From Chloroflexota bacterium (GTDB taxonomy: Bacteria; Chloroflexota; Dehalococcoidia; UBA2247; RBG-13-53-26), in NCBI GenBank assembly GCA_016875915.1, contig VGOM01000008.1, positions 1-64,000 of the forward strand: a stretch of 64,000 bases of DNA. Reading direction: 5' to 3'. The notes under the pieces were generated by a model. That model was not told the origin of the DNA. It did not search any database and saw only the letters and a list, made by a program, of their open reading frames with translations. Positions 1 to 9,138 of this stretch are shown piece by piece. Position numbers and translations under genes: made by a program. Position 1 is the stretch's first letter. Each line of letters begins with the position of its first letter.

Positions 1-945
1 GGTGTCTGGGGGAATTCCTCTTACACCTATGTAGTCGGCTCGTCGGGCACCATTCGACGCTGCGCTGTGGGCAGCACCACCTGGAATGGCATGACCAGCG
101 GCACTTCGAACACCCTCTACGGTGTCTGGGGCGATTCCTCCTACATCTATGTTGTGGGCGCAAATGGCACCATCCGCCGCTGTGCCGTGGGCAGCACCAC
201 CTGGAATGGCATGACCAGCGACACCACAACGCAGCTCAACAGCGTCTGGGGCACTGCCTGGAACGATGTCTTTGCAGTGGGCAACTCGGGCAGCATCCGT
301 CACTACGATGGCAGTGCCTGGAGTTCCATGGTGGGCAACTACCCGCTCTACCAGTGGCTGGACAGCCACAGCGGTGAGACGGTGGTCAGCACCACGGACT
401 ATCCTCTGGCGAATACCACCACGTATGGATCAAGCTCTCTCGACGAGTGGGCCTACGGGGCCTGGTCCATGGTGACCATCTACACCAGCCCGGAGACCAA
501 GGGCCACCAACTCTACATCTACGACACCTTCCGCTACATCAACCACTATCAGACCATACAGTTCGACATCAGCGACTTCCTGGCTCCTCAGGATGTGCTC
601 ACCGATCCCAATGCCGCCCGGATGACGGTCTTCGTGGCCGAGGGGGACGAGGTCTATACCGGGGACCGGCTGTCAGTCAACGGGACCTACCTCTCCGGTG
701 GAATACCCTATGCCTGCAATCCGGTGAGCAACGTCTTCAACTCCAAGTCCAGCGTGGTGGGCATGAGCAACATCGGCATAGACATCGACACCTATGCCGT
801 GGCCCATCCCATCATCCAGCCGGGAGACACCAGCGCCGTGGTCAAGCTGGAGACGGGCATCGATATCTGGAACGTGATCTATGTCGTCCTCTCCTTCCGC
901 AGCGAGATCACCAGCGGCGGCATAAGCAGCATCAGGATAAGGTGA
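1..945 (+). CDS. Secreted/surface protein with WNGMTSGT..VWG beta-propeller-like repeats, 5' truncated by window edge
   Basis: Reading frame of ORF 67..945 is open back to base 1; repeated units 'GVWGxSSYxYVVGxxGTIRRCAVGSTTWNGMTS' at N-terminal end, then a non-repetitive C-terminal domain. Confidence 0.7.
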   Translation, partial: GVWGNSSYTYVVGSSGTIRRCAVGSTTWNGMTSGTSNTLYGVWGDSSYIYVVGANGTIRRCAVGSTTWNGMTSDTTTQLNSVWGTAWNDVFAVGNSGSIRHYDGSAWSSMVGNYPLYQWLDSHSGETVVSTTDYPLANTTTYGSSSLDEWAYGAWSMVTIYTSPETKGHQLYIYDTFRYINHYQTIQFDISDFLAPQDVLTDPNAARMTVFVAEGDEVYTGDRLSVNGTYLSGGIPYACNPVSNVFNSKSSVVGMSNIGIDIDTYAVAHPIIQPGDTSAVVKLETGIDIWNVIYVVLSFRSEITSGGISSIRIR

Positions 946-1125
946 GAGCGGCCAGTTCATGATCTGATTGGGTCGGAATTGTGAGCCATTCGGAACTTCC
1001 CAAGATTCCACCTGCATGGCAGAATTGGCCCTGGTTATCCTGGAGAAGAGCGGATTCGTCAATCAGGGGTCGGTCGATTCCCTGGGCTTGACAGCAAAAT
1101 AATACGGTGTGGTGAGATTGCAGAC

Positions 1126-1647
1126 ATGTCTATCACAACTAAGTGGATCCTGACCCTGGTCATACTGGTCATCCTCCTGGTGGGCATTGCCGTGTACTAC
1201 ACGCGCCAGCAGGACCGGCATGACAAGCTGAGCGAAGATCTGGACAAGGCGCAACAGACGTTGATCGCGAACAGCCAGCAGAAAGGCCTGCTCCAGTATC
1301 AACTGGATCTGGCCAACCTGGCTTATGCCGAGGGACTGGCCGTCTTCCCCGATGCCAGCCAGTCCATGGATATGGAGCAGGCCCTGTATGGTGCGGCGGC
1401 CGAGAGTGGCGTCGAGATCACCACGCTGAGCTGCTCTTCCCCGACTGCCGCCCAGGCCGGTGGCTATCAGGTCTTCGCGGTCAGCCTGGGCGTTGACGGA
1501 CAGGTTGAAGCCCTGCTCCGCTTCACCGCCGTGCTGGGATACTGGCTGCCGTCGGCCGACATCGCCTCCGTCTCCATGAATACCCTGGATGGCGGCAGCG
1601 GCACACTGAGCATGAGCCTGAAGGTCTACGCGCTGGAGGCAGGGTAA
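1126..1647 (+). CDS. Type IV pilus assembly protein PilO-like (single N-terminal TM + coiled coil + small domain)
   Basis: N-terminal TM 'WILTLVILVILLVGIAVYY' followed by coiled coil; position directly before PilM/PilN-like gene and pilT; stop overlaps next start (ATG at 1647). Confidence 0.65.
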   Translation: MSITTKWILTLVILVILLVGIAVYYTRQQDRHDKLSEDLDKAQQTLIANSQQKGLLQYQLDLANLAYAEGLAVFPDASQSMDMEQALYGAAAESGVEITTLSCSSPTAAQAGGYQVFAVSLGVDGQVEALLRFTAVLGYWLPSADIASVSMNTLDGGSGTLSMSLKVYALEAG

Positions 1648-3104
1648 TGGCTAAACAGCAGACTACCTTATATATTGATGATGCCGCCATCCATGTGATG
1701 GTCTCCAAAGGCAGACAGCCCTCGAAATGGGCCACCGTGCCCCTGGAGAAGGATCTGGTCAAGGACGGGGTGGTCCAGGATCAGAATGCCGTGGCTGGCA
1801 AGCTGACCGACGTGTGGCAGTCGCTCAAGCTGGGCCGGAGCAAGGATGTGGTGGTCGGCCTGAGCGGCGTGAACCGCCTGTACCAGCTCTTCGTCCTGCC
1901 CGAGCTGCCGGACAACCTGCTCCCCGAGGCCATGGCCCGGGAAGCCAGCCACAACCTGGGCATCGACGTGGCCCAGGTGTACCTCTCATGGCAGGTGCTC
2001 GGCGTTGAGCATGGGCAGATGAGGGTCTATCTCACCGTCATCTCCCGGGAGATGATTGACAGCCTGCTGGACACCCTCAAGGTGGCCGGGCTGAAGCCGT
2101 ATGTCATGGACGTCAAGCCGCTTTGCCTGGCCCGGTGTTCCAGCGAGCCGCGCGCCATCATGGTGGATACCCAGCCGGGCAGCTTCGATGTGGTTGTCCT
2201 GGCCGACGGCATACCCGAGGTGATCCGCAGCCTGTCCTTCCCCGAGGAGGCTTCCCCGGGCGAGAAGACGGCCCTGATCAGGAGTGAGCTGGAGCGGGCC
2301 GTGGTCTTCTTCAACTCGGCCCACATGGACAAGCCCATCGACCTGACCGTGCCCATCCTGGTTTCGGGTGGGATGGCCCGCCAGGAAGGCGAGTGGGAGG
2401 TGCTCCGCGGTCCCCGGGAGCGCGAGGTGCGCGTCCTGCCCTCGCCCATGCCCGAGCCCCAGGACTTCGACAGCGCCATGCTCATCACCAACATCAGCCT
2501 GGCCCTGAAGGAAGTCCTCACCGAGGAAGAGGGGGCCCTGGCCTACTCCGTAGTCAATTTCAACGCTCTGCCCGGCGCCTACGTGGTCCGGAAGCGCACC
2601 CTGGCCGAGTCGGCCTGGCTGCCGGTGGTCGTCGGCGGCGTGATCGTCGTAGCGGCCGGCGTCGGCCTCTGCGCCTATATGCAGGGGCAGAACAACGCGC
2701 TGGCTGATGATGTCAAGGGAGTCGAGGACAGGATCACGGCGCAGAAGCTCACCAAGCAGGACATCGATGCGTTGGACCAACAGGTCAAAGCCGTGCAGGC
2801 GTCTGCCGCCAATCTGGAAACGGGTCTGAAGGGCTGGGCAGCCGACAGGGCGGTCATCACCACGGACCTGATCCAGGTCTATGCCAGCCTGCCGCAGGGC
2901 GTTGATCTTCTGTCGGTGGCCCGGTCTGAGACCGCCGTCAATGTGAACGGCATCGCCGATGACGAGGTCAGTCTCTTCGACTACGCCTGGAGTCTGGAGG
3001 AGAGCGGCCGCTTCACCTCGGTGGTGGTCACCAGCATCACGCTGGCTGATGGCAGCGTCTCGTTCAACATCGTGCTGACAGGAATGACGGTAGCACCGGA
3101 ATAG
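1647..3104 (+). CDS. PilM-PilN-like fusion: actin-like ATPase domain plus C-terminal TM/PilN domain
   Basis: N-terminal ~290 aa with PilM/FtsA-like features, C-terminal TM 'WLPVVVGGVIVVAAGVGLCAYM' plus coiled coil and PilN-like domain; gene context. Confidence 0.75.
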   Translation: MAKQQTTLYIDDAAIHVMVSKGRQPSKWATVPLEKDLVKDGVVQDQNAVAGKLTDVWQSLKLGRSKDVVVGLSGVNRLYQLFVLPELPDNLLPEAMAREASHNLGIDVAQVYLSWQVLGVEHGQMRVYLTVISREMIDSLLDTLKVAGLKPYVMDVKPLCLARCSSEPRAIMVDTQPGSFDVVVLADGIPEVIRSLSFPEEASPGEKTALIRSELERAVVFFNSAHMDKPIDLTVPILVSGGMARQEGEWEVLRGPREREVRVLPSPMPEPQDFDSAMLITNISLALKEVLTEEEGALAYSVVNFNALPGAYVVRKRTLAESAWLPVVVGGVIVVAAGVGLCAYMQGQNNALADDVKGVEDRITAQKLTKQDIDALDQQVKAVQASAANLETGLKGWAADRAVITTDLIQVYASLPQGVDLLSVARSETAVNVNGIADDEVSLFDYAWSLEESGRFTSVVVTSITLADGSVSFNIVLTGMTVAPE

Positions 3105-3119
3105 TGAGGGATATGAAAG

Positions 3120-4304
3120 ATGAAACAGGGGATTGCGGATCTGATACGTCTGGCGGATAAGAGGAAGGCCTCTGACCTCCATCTGGTGGTCGGCTTCCCT
3201 CCGTTCCTCCGGACCATGGGTTCCATCGAGCCGGTGGTGGAGCTGGACATCGTCCAGCCCGAGGATGCCCGGGCCGCCCTGGTGGAGTTGACCACCCCGG
3301 AGGAGAGGGAGCAGTTCTACCGCACGCTGGAGCTGGACTTCGGCTACACCGTGACCGGCATCGGCCGCATCCGCTGCAACGCGGCCCAGCAGAGGGGCAG
3401 CATCAGCCTGGCCATACGGCTGCTGCCGCCCAAGATCCCCACCATAGATGAGATGGAGCTGCCGCAGATATGCAAGGACCTGGCGCTGCGGCCCCGCGGC
3501 CTCGTCGTCGTCTCGGGTCCCACCGGCAGCGGCAAGAGCACCACCCTGGCCGCCATGCTGCATCATATCAACACCAACAGGCTGTGCCATATCCTCACCA
3601 TCGAGGACCCCATTGAGTACGCCCATACAGCGCTGCGTTCGGCCATCACCCAGAGGGAGATCGGCAACGATACCCTGAGTTTCGCCCAGTCGCTGAAGCA
3701 TGCCCTGCGCCAGGACCCAGATGTCATCCTGGTCGGCGAGATGCGCGACCTGGAGACGGCGGCGGCCGTGCTCACCATCGCCGAGACCGGGCACATGGTG
3801 TTCAGCACCGGCCATGCCCCCAGCGCCTATCAGTGCATGGAGAGGGTCATCGACATGTTCCCCCCGGAGCACCGCTATCTGGCCCAGACCAGGCTGGCCT
3901 CGCTGCTGGTCGGTGTCTTGTGCCAGTGCCTGGTGCCCCGGGCCGACGCCTCGGGCAGGGTGGCTGCCGTGGAGGTCATGCTGGGCACGCCGGCGGTGAC
4001 CAACCTCATCCGTGAGGGCAAGGTCTTCCAGTTGCCCAACGTCATCCGGACCAGCGCCCAGGACGGAATGATAACACTGGACCAGTCGCTGGTCGATCTC
4101 TATTTGAAGGGTCTTATCACCGGCGAGGTGCTGACCCGGTACTGTCAGGACCGCGATGAGGTGGAGAAGCTCATCGGCCGGATGCCGCGGGTCTCCGTGC
4201 CCGCCGGAGGCGGGGCCGCGGCCGGCAAGCTGGCGGCAGGCGGCAAGCCCTGTGCGGCTGATGCCAGGACGCCGGTGGCCACTTCCAGGAACGAGAAACG
4301 GTAG
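3120..4304 (+). CDS. pilT: Type IV pilus retraction ATPase PilT-like
   Basis: 'KASDLHLVVGFPPFLR', Walker A 'GPTGSGKST', 'ILTIEDPIEY', 'RQDPDVILVGEMRDLETAAAVLTIAETGH'. Confidence 0.93.
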   Translation: MKQGIADLIRLADKRKASDLHLVVGFPPFLRTMGSIEPVVELDIVQPEDARAALVELTTPEEREQFYRTLELDFGYTVTGIGRIRCNAAQQRGSISLAIRLLPPKIPTIDEMELPQICKDLALRPRGLVVVSGPTGSGKSTTLAAMLHHINTNRLCHILTIEDPIEYAHTALRSAITQREIGNDTLSFAQSLKHALRQDPDVILVGEMRDLETAAAVLTIAETGHMVFSTGHAPSAYQCMERVIDMFPPEHRYLAQTRLASLLVGVLCQCLVPRADASGRVAAVEVMLGTPAVTNLIREGKVFQLPNVIRTSAQDGMITLDQSLVDLYLKGLITGEVLTRYCQDRDEVEKLIGRMPRVSVPAGGGAAAGKLAAGGKPCAADARTPVATSRNEKR

Positions 4305-4319
4305 CGGGGGGAGACTGCC

Positions 4320-5678
4320 GTGTCAGAGGAGAGAGGAACGATGCATCTGGAGAAGCCCTTGTGGCGTGACGAAAAGACAGCCAGGCTGCTGGAGGCCATG
4401 CTCTCCGGCGAGGTTGGGGAGATCAAGCCCGTCATCGATCCGGAGAGGGATATGGGCTACTACTATCCGGAGCTGAATCGCGTTCTGGATATGCCCGAGA
4501 GGGAGGCGCAGCAAATGCTCGACTCCCTGGCCAAGCAGGGAATTCTGGACAAGGCCTTTGTGGAGAAGTACATCCACTGTCCCCAGTGCCAGTCGCTCAA
4601 CCTGGCCCCGGGCTACTACTGCGTCAAGTGCAGCTCGGGCAGGCTCTCCCGGGGCAGGGTGCTGGTGCACTCCATCTGCGAGTATGCCGGCGCTGAGGAA
4701 GAGTTCAACCAGTCGGGCAGGCTGGTCTGCCCCAAGTGCTATCAGGAGGTCCGGGTCATCGGCCAGGACTACACCAGCCTGGGCGTGATGCGCAAGTGCC
4801 GCGACTGCGGCGAGATATTCGCCCACCCTTCCATCAAGTGGCGCTGCCTCAAGTGCGCCTCGGTGACCCCGGAGGACAAGGTGGTTGAGGTTGATGCCTA
4901 CAGCTACAGTCTGCCGGAGAAGGAGGAGATCCGCCTGTGGCTGAGGTTCGAGCTGGGCCACAAACCGAAGCTGATCAAGTTCCTTCAGGAGCGCGGCTTC
5001 GATGTCACCGAGAACGCCAAAGTGACCGGCCGGTCCGGCGCCGAGCACGAGTTCGATATGCTGGCCGTCAGGGACGACGGAGTGGCCAAGCACCGCATCG
5101 CCGTGGGCATCGAGAACTCCGTCAAGGAGATGGGCATCGACAGGGTGTTCAGCTTCGACGACAAGGCCTACGACTGCGGCATCCATGACAAGATTCTGGT
5201 GGTCCTGCCCCAGATGAAGAAGGAGGCCGAGGCCCTGGCCGAGCAGCAGAGGATCAAGGTGATCCAGAGCTGGGACCTGGAGGCCGTCCTGGGCATCAAG
5301 CTGCCCAGCGTGGAATCGCCGGCGGTGGAGGAAGCCTTCAAGTTCCACTCCAAGTCGGGTCTGGTGGACTACCTCCAGAAGCGGGGCTATGAGGTGGAGC
5401 ACAATGCCATGGTCCGGGGCAAGTCCGGTGCCGATCACACCTTCGACCTGCTGGCCAGCCGGGATGACGGTATCACCCTGCACCGCGTGGCCATCGGCAT
5501 GGAGGTCTCGGATGCTCCCATTTCGCTGGAGAAGGTCTTCGGGTTTGATGACAAGGCCTACGACTGCACCATAATGAACAAGGTATTCATCGCCGTGCCC
5601 GGCCTGGCCAGGGAGGCCCGGCGCTTCGCCGACAGGCAGAGGATCGCCGTCTTTGAAGCGCCGTCGCTGGAAGGATAA
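4320..5678 (+). CDS. Multi-zinc-ribbon protein with two tandem restriction-endonuclease-fold-like domains (N-terminal part resembles TackOD1-type metal-binding region)
   Basis: CxxC pairs 'CPQC..CVKC','CPKC','CRDC..CLKC'; repeated units 'FLQERGFDVTENAKVTGRSGAEHEFDMLAVRDDG' and 'YLQKRGYEVEHNAMVRGKSGADHTFDLLASRDDG'. Confidence 0.7.
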   Translation: MSEERGTMHLEKPLWRDEKTARLLEAMLSGEVGEIKPVIDPERDMGYYYPELNRVLDMPEREAQQMLDSLAKQGILDKAFVEKYIHCPQCQSLNLAPGYYCVKCSSGRLSRGRVLVHSICEYAGAEEEFNQSGRLVCPKCYQEVRVIGQDYTSLGVMRKCRDCGEIFAHPSIKWRCLKCASVTPEDKVVEVDAYSYSLPEKEEIRLWLRFELGHKPKLIKFLQERGFDVTENAKVTGRSGAEHEFDMLAVRDDGVAKHRIAVGIENSVKEMGIDRVFSFDDKAYDCGIHDKILVVLPQMKKEAEALAEQQRIKVIQSWDLEAVLGIKLPSVESPAVEEAFKFHSKSGLVDYLQKRGYEVEHNAMVRGKSGADHTFDLLASRDDGITLHRVAIGMEVSDAPISLEKVFGFDDKAYDCTIMNKVFIAVPGLAREARRFADRQRIAVFEAPSLEG

Positions 5679-5788
5679 CTCTGGACACGGCGGGCAGTGC
5701 CCGTTGAACGGAAAGGAGGCCGTCTGAAAGCAGAGTGTGTCAATAGTAACGGTAGAGATAGAAATCCTGACGGAAAGGAGGTGATAGA

Positions 5789-6214
5789 GTGAAGAGTTTG
5801 AGAAAAGCGTACAGAGGCGAGAAGGGTTTTACCCTGGTTGAGTTGCTGGTGGTGGTGGTCATCCTCGGTGTGCTGGCGGCGGTTGCCGTGCTGGCCGTGA
5901 CCCGGTTCATGGGCCAAGGCCGGCTGGAGGCAGCCCAGACAGAGCTGCACCAGGCACAGACCGCCATCGCCGCGGCCATGTCTGACACGGGCGTGGCGAC
6001 CATCGCTGGAACCCCTCCCTTCACCTTCGGACCGGGGGCTGACCTTGATGTCAACGGTGGTACGGCCGGCGGCAGTTGTCAGGCGTTCCTGCATGGTCCG
6101 CTGAAGGGCACCTACACGGTCAACGCCAACGGGGACATCACATCCGGCACCCAAACGGCTTGGGGCGCAGGCATCGTGTGGGACACTGTTGCGCTGCAGT
6201 GGAAGAAGGCCTAG
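5789..6214 (+). CDS. Type IV pilin / prepilin-like protein
   Basis: Class III prepilin signal 'GEKGFTLVELLVVVVILGVLAAVAVLAVTRF'; strong SD aaaggaggtga upstream of GTG start. Confidence 0.93.
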   Translation: MKSLRKAYRGEKGFTLVELLVVVVILGVLAAVAVLAVTRFMGQGRLEAAQTELHQAQTAIAAAMSDTGVATIAGTPPFTFGPGADLDVNGGTAGGSCQAFLHGPLKGTYTVNANGDITSGTQTAWGAGIVWDTVALQWKKA

Positions 6215-6243
6215 GCCGCCTGGAGATCCGTGGAAGTTGGGTA

Positions 6244-6406
6244 GCGCAATCCAGTTGCGCGGCGCAAAGGGATGAACAGAATCGGCGGCTGGGGTCAAAC
6301 CCGGCCGCCGACCCAGCCCGAAGCGAGAGGTGTGAGACAGTGACGAGAGGCAGGGGACATCGCCAGGGGCACAGCCGAAGCGGCGAGTAGGGTGCGCCCC
6401 GCTGGC
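6244..6406 (+). ncRNA. Candidate structured leader / intergenic RNA between pilin and PKD surface protein
   Basis: Three stem-loops readable by eye: 6244-6260 (GCGCAA/TTGCGC), 6282-6311 (TCGGCGGC/GCCGCCGA plus inner GGG/CCC), 6362-6406 (GCCAG.GGGC/GCCC..CTGGC enclosing GCCG-aag-CGGC). Confidence 0.4.
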
Positions 6407-6452
6407 AATGACCCTCGGAAGAGGAAGTGCATAGTATCAGGAGGAATGGAAA

Positions 6453-8195
6453 ATGGCCAAAGCTAAAGCGATAGCGATGATGGTGGTCCTGGCGGTGCTG
6501 CTCTGCGCCCTGGCGCCCACCTACGTCATGGCGGCGGCTCCGGCTACGCCCACCAATGTGTCGCCGGCCAACGCCACCGTTGACATCAGTCTGACCGCAG
6601 CCTTCGAGTCATCCGCTTTCGTGGACGGCGACGGAGACGGCCATGCAGCCTCGCAGTGGCAGATCAGTTCCGTCTCCGGGGACTTCACCAGCCCCGTCTT
6701 CGACAGCGGCGTTGACGAGACCGACCTGGTCGGCATCGTCCTGGATGAGGGGTATCTGACCTACGCCGCCACCTACTACTGGAGGGTGAGGCACCAGGAT
6801 GACACCGGCACCTGGTCGGCCTGGTCCGCACAGACATCCTTTACCACCATCGGGGCGGGCACCGCCCCGCATCAGCCCGTGAACACCTCTCCGGCTGCCG
6901 GCACCACTGAGATCTCCCTGACGCCGACGCTGGTCTGCTCCGAGTTCTCCAGCCTCAATGACATCGGCACCCATGCCTTCTCCCAGTGGCAGATCGCCCG
7001 CAGCGCCACGGGCTTCGCCGGGCCGCTGTTCGACAGCGGGGCAACTGAGGATCTGACCCAGATGGACGTGGCCGCCGGGCTCTTCAACTATGCCACCACC
7101 TACTACTGGAGGGTGAGACACCAGGACAGCTACGGGCAGTGGTCCCTGTGGTCGTCACCGACCGCCTTCACCACCGTGGCCAACCGCCCGCCCTACGCGC
7201 CGGCCAATGTCTCCCCGGCTGCCGGGGCCACCGGTGTTTCCTCGATGGCCACCCTTATGGGCTCTGAGTTCGTCGATCCCGAGGGGAGCGACAGCCACGC
7301 TGCTTCGTCCTGGCAGATATCGGACGCAAGCGCGGTGGGCGCCGATGGAGGGTTTGCCAGCACCATCTGGAGTGACAACCTCACCGCCAGCTACCTGAGG
7401 CAGATCATCGTCCCCGGCGGCGTGCTGGGGTCCGGCACAACCTACTACTGGCAGGTGCGCTACTATGACAATCACAACAACGCATCGGGCTGGTCCACGC
7501 CGACCTCGTTCACCACCGTGGTACTTGCTGCCCCCGAGGCGGCTTTCAGTGCTCTGGATGACACCGCCGAGATCGTGGCCCTGAGGACCGAGCTGCGTCT
7601 TCAGGAGAGCTCCACCGGCGCGGACATCTTTTCCTGGGAGTGGGACTTCGGCGATGGCGCCACCCAGGCCTGGAGTATCTATACCTATCCCAGGGACCTG
7701 GTTGCCAGACATACCTATGCGGAGGGCGGCGATTACACCATCACCCTGACCGTGACCAATGCCGCGGGCAGCGACAATGCCAGCCTGGCCATCCATGTCC
7801 TGGCTGCTCCGAAGGCCCAGATGATCGCCCTGCCCCAGGTGAAAGCGGGCCAGACGGCCACCTTCACCGACGTTTCCACCGGCGAGATCACCTCCTGGAG
7901 CTGGAACTTCGGTGACGGCACCGTGGTGGTCTGGGATGCTGACAGCCGGCCGGCGGATGGCAAGGTGACCCACAAGTTCAGCGATGGCGGCAAGCAGGTA
8001 GTCACCCTGTCGGTCAGCGGACCGCTGGGCGACAGCACCGTCAACAAGTCCATCCAAGTCACCGGCGGCAAGGGATGGTTCGAGTTGTGGATGGCCATCG
8101 TGGCTGGTGTCCTGGTTGTGGCTGTCGTCGCGCTCTTCATCGTCCGCCGGCGCATGGGCAAGAAGCCGGCCGCTGCGGGTGAGGAGAAGAAGTAG
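6453..8195 (+). CDS. Cell-surface protein with three FN3-like repeats, two PKD domains and C-terminal TM anchor
   Basis: Signal peptide; three repeats 'P.NVSPA.....TYYWRVRHQD...W..PT.FTT'; PKD motifs 'FSWEWDFGDGATQ' and 'TSWSWNFGDGTV'; C-terminal 'WMAIVAGVLVVAVVALFIVRRRMGKK'. Confidence 0.85.
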   Translation: MAKAKAIAMMVVLAVLLCALAPTYVMAAAPATPTNVSPANATVDISLTAAFESSAFVDGDGDGHAASQWQISSVSGDFTSPVFDSGVDETDLVGIVLDEGYLTYAATYYWRVRHQDDTGTWSAWSAQTSFTTIGAGTAPHQPVNTSPAAGTTEISLTPTLVCSEFSSLNDIGTHAFSQWQIARSATGFAGPLFDSGATEDLTQMDVAAGLFNYATTYYWRVRHQDSYGQWSLWSSPTAFTTVANRPPYAPANVSPAAGATGVSSMATLMGSEFVDPEGSDSHAASSWQISDASAVGADGGFASTIWSDNLTASYLRQIIVPGGVLGSGTTYYWQVRYYDNHNNASGWSTPTSFTTVVLAAPEAAFSALDDTAEIVALRTELRLQESSTGADIFSWEWDFGDGATQAWSIYTYPRDLVARHTYAEGGDYTITLTVTNAAGSDNASLAIHVLAAPKAQMIALPQVKAGQTATFTDVSTGEITSWSWNFGDGTVVVWDADSRPADGKVTHKFSDGGKQVVTLSVSGPLGDSTVNKSIQVTGGKGWFELWMAIVAGVLVVAVVALFIVRRRMGKKPAAAGEEKK

Positions 8196-8280
8196 CCCCT
8201 GGGGGTTCTCTTGACTGCGGACTCATTTGCTGGCAACGTGTGGTGATGCGAAGCCTGATGAGTGATCCCGGGGCCGCATG

Positions 8281-8381
8281 CCGCCAGGTCCTTCCGTGGA
8301 AGGATCATGCCGCCCGCCTCCGGCGGGATGCGGGAGCTAGACCTCAACCATGTCATGCCGCACTTGATGCGGCATCCAGGG
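8281..8381. repeat. Composite hairpin repeat (module A 'CAGGTCCTTCCGTGGAAGGATCATGCC' + module B 'GTCATGCCGCACTTGATGCGGCATCCAGGG')
   Basis: TCCTTCC-GT-GGAAGGA at 8289-8304; module B at 8352-8381. Confidence 0.85.
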
Positions 8382-8388
8382 CAGGGGC

Positions 8389-8982
8389 GTGGGGGAGGGT
8401 GAAAGCGAGATGACGTCCGAAGCATCTGAAGGCCGGTCAACCGGAGACTGGAAGAGCGATCCCAGGATGAGGCAGGTGCCGGTGGTGGTCTGCACCGCCA
8501 CCTGCACGTTTGCCGGGCATGCCTACCGTCTGCAGCAGCAGCGCCTCCTTGACGCCCTCAACAAGAAGCCGTTGCGGGTTGGCAGGGATTTCGTGCCTCT
8601 CACTGAAGTGGAGCTGCTGTTTCCGGATGGACGGCGGGCACACCGGGCCTCCACCTACGTCAGGAAAGCCAACATCCTCTTTGTCGCCGAGGGGGGCCAG
8701 TTACAGCGGGAAGCGGCGGACGCCGCTGAGAGACGAAGCGCGGCGGTTGTCAGGAAGAAGAAGCCCATAGCGGCAGAGGTCCACATGCCGCTGTACGTGA
8801 TCGCAGGCGAGATGCACGGGGAAATGTGGCAGGAGTTGATGGATACCCTCGATGGGGATGAGACCTTCATCCCGCTGACCAATGTTGAGATATCACCCGC
8901 CCTGGCCACCGGCGAATCCCGGTTCAGCTTCGTGGCCGTCAACAAGAACCAGATAACCTACGTCGGCGAAACCTCCGACTAA
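8389..8982 (+). CDS. Hypothetical protein with internally duplicated domain
   Basis: Two related halves: 'VVCTATCTFAGHAYRLQQQRLLDALN..FVPLTEVEL' and 'PLYVIAGEMHGEMWQELMDTLDGDETFIPLTNVEI'. Confidence 0.65.
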   Translation: MGEGESEMTSEASEGRSTGDWKSDPRMRQVPVVVCTATCTFAGHAYRLQQQRLLDALNKKPLRVGRDFVPLTEVELLFPDGRRAHRASTYVRKANILFVAEGGQLQREAADAAERRSAAVVRKKKPIAAEVHMPLYVIAGEMHGEMWQELMDTLDGDETFIPLTNVEISPALATGESRFSFVAVNKNQITYVGETSD

Positions 8983-9004
8983 CTCCCGTGGCGGGGGTAG
9001 TGTG

Positions 9005-9056
9005 CCGTCAGGTCCGCCTCGGGCGGAGCATCCCGCGCTTGATGAGGCATCCAGGG
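9005..9056. repeat. Composite hairpin repeat, module A + degenerate module B
   Basis: TCCGCC-TCG-GGCGGA at 9013-9027 followed by gcatcccgcgcttgatgaggcatccaggg. Confidence 0.75.
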
Positions 9057-9138
9057 CTGTGGGGTGTCAGGACCGAAAGAACCATGAACGGTTGACATGC
9101 CCGCCAGGTTCATGGAAGATGACAACGACTGAAGGCAG

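Noticed and set aside
1986-3872. 628-aa minus-strand ORF across PilMN and pilT
   Set aside because: Shadow ORF; the plus-strand genes carry clear motifs.
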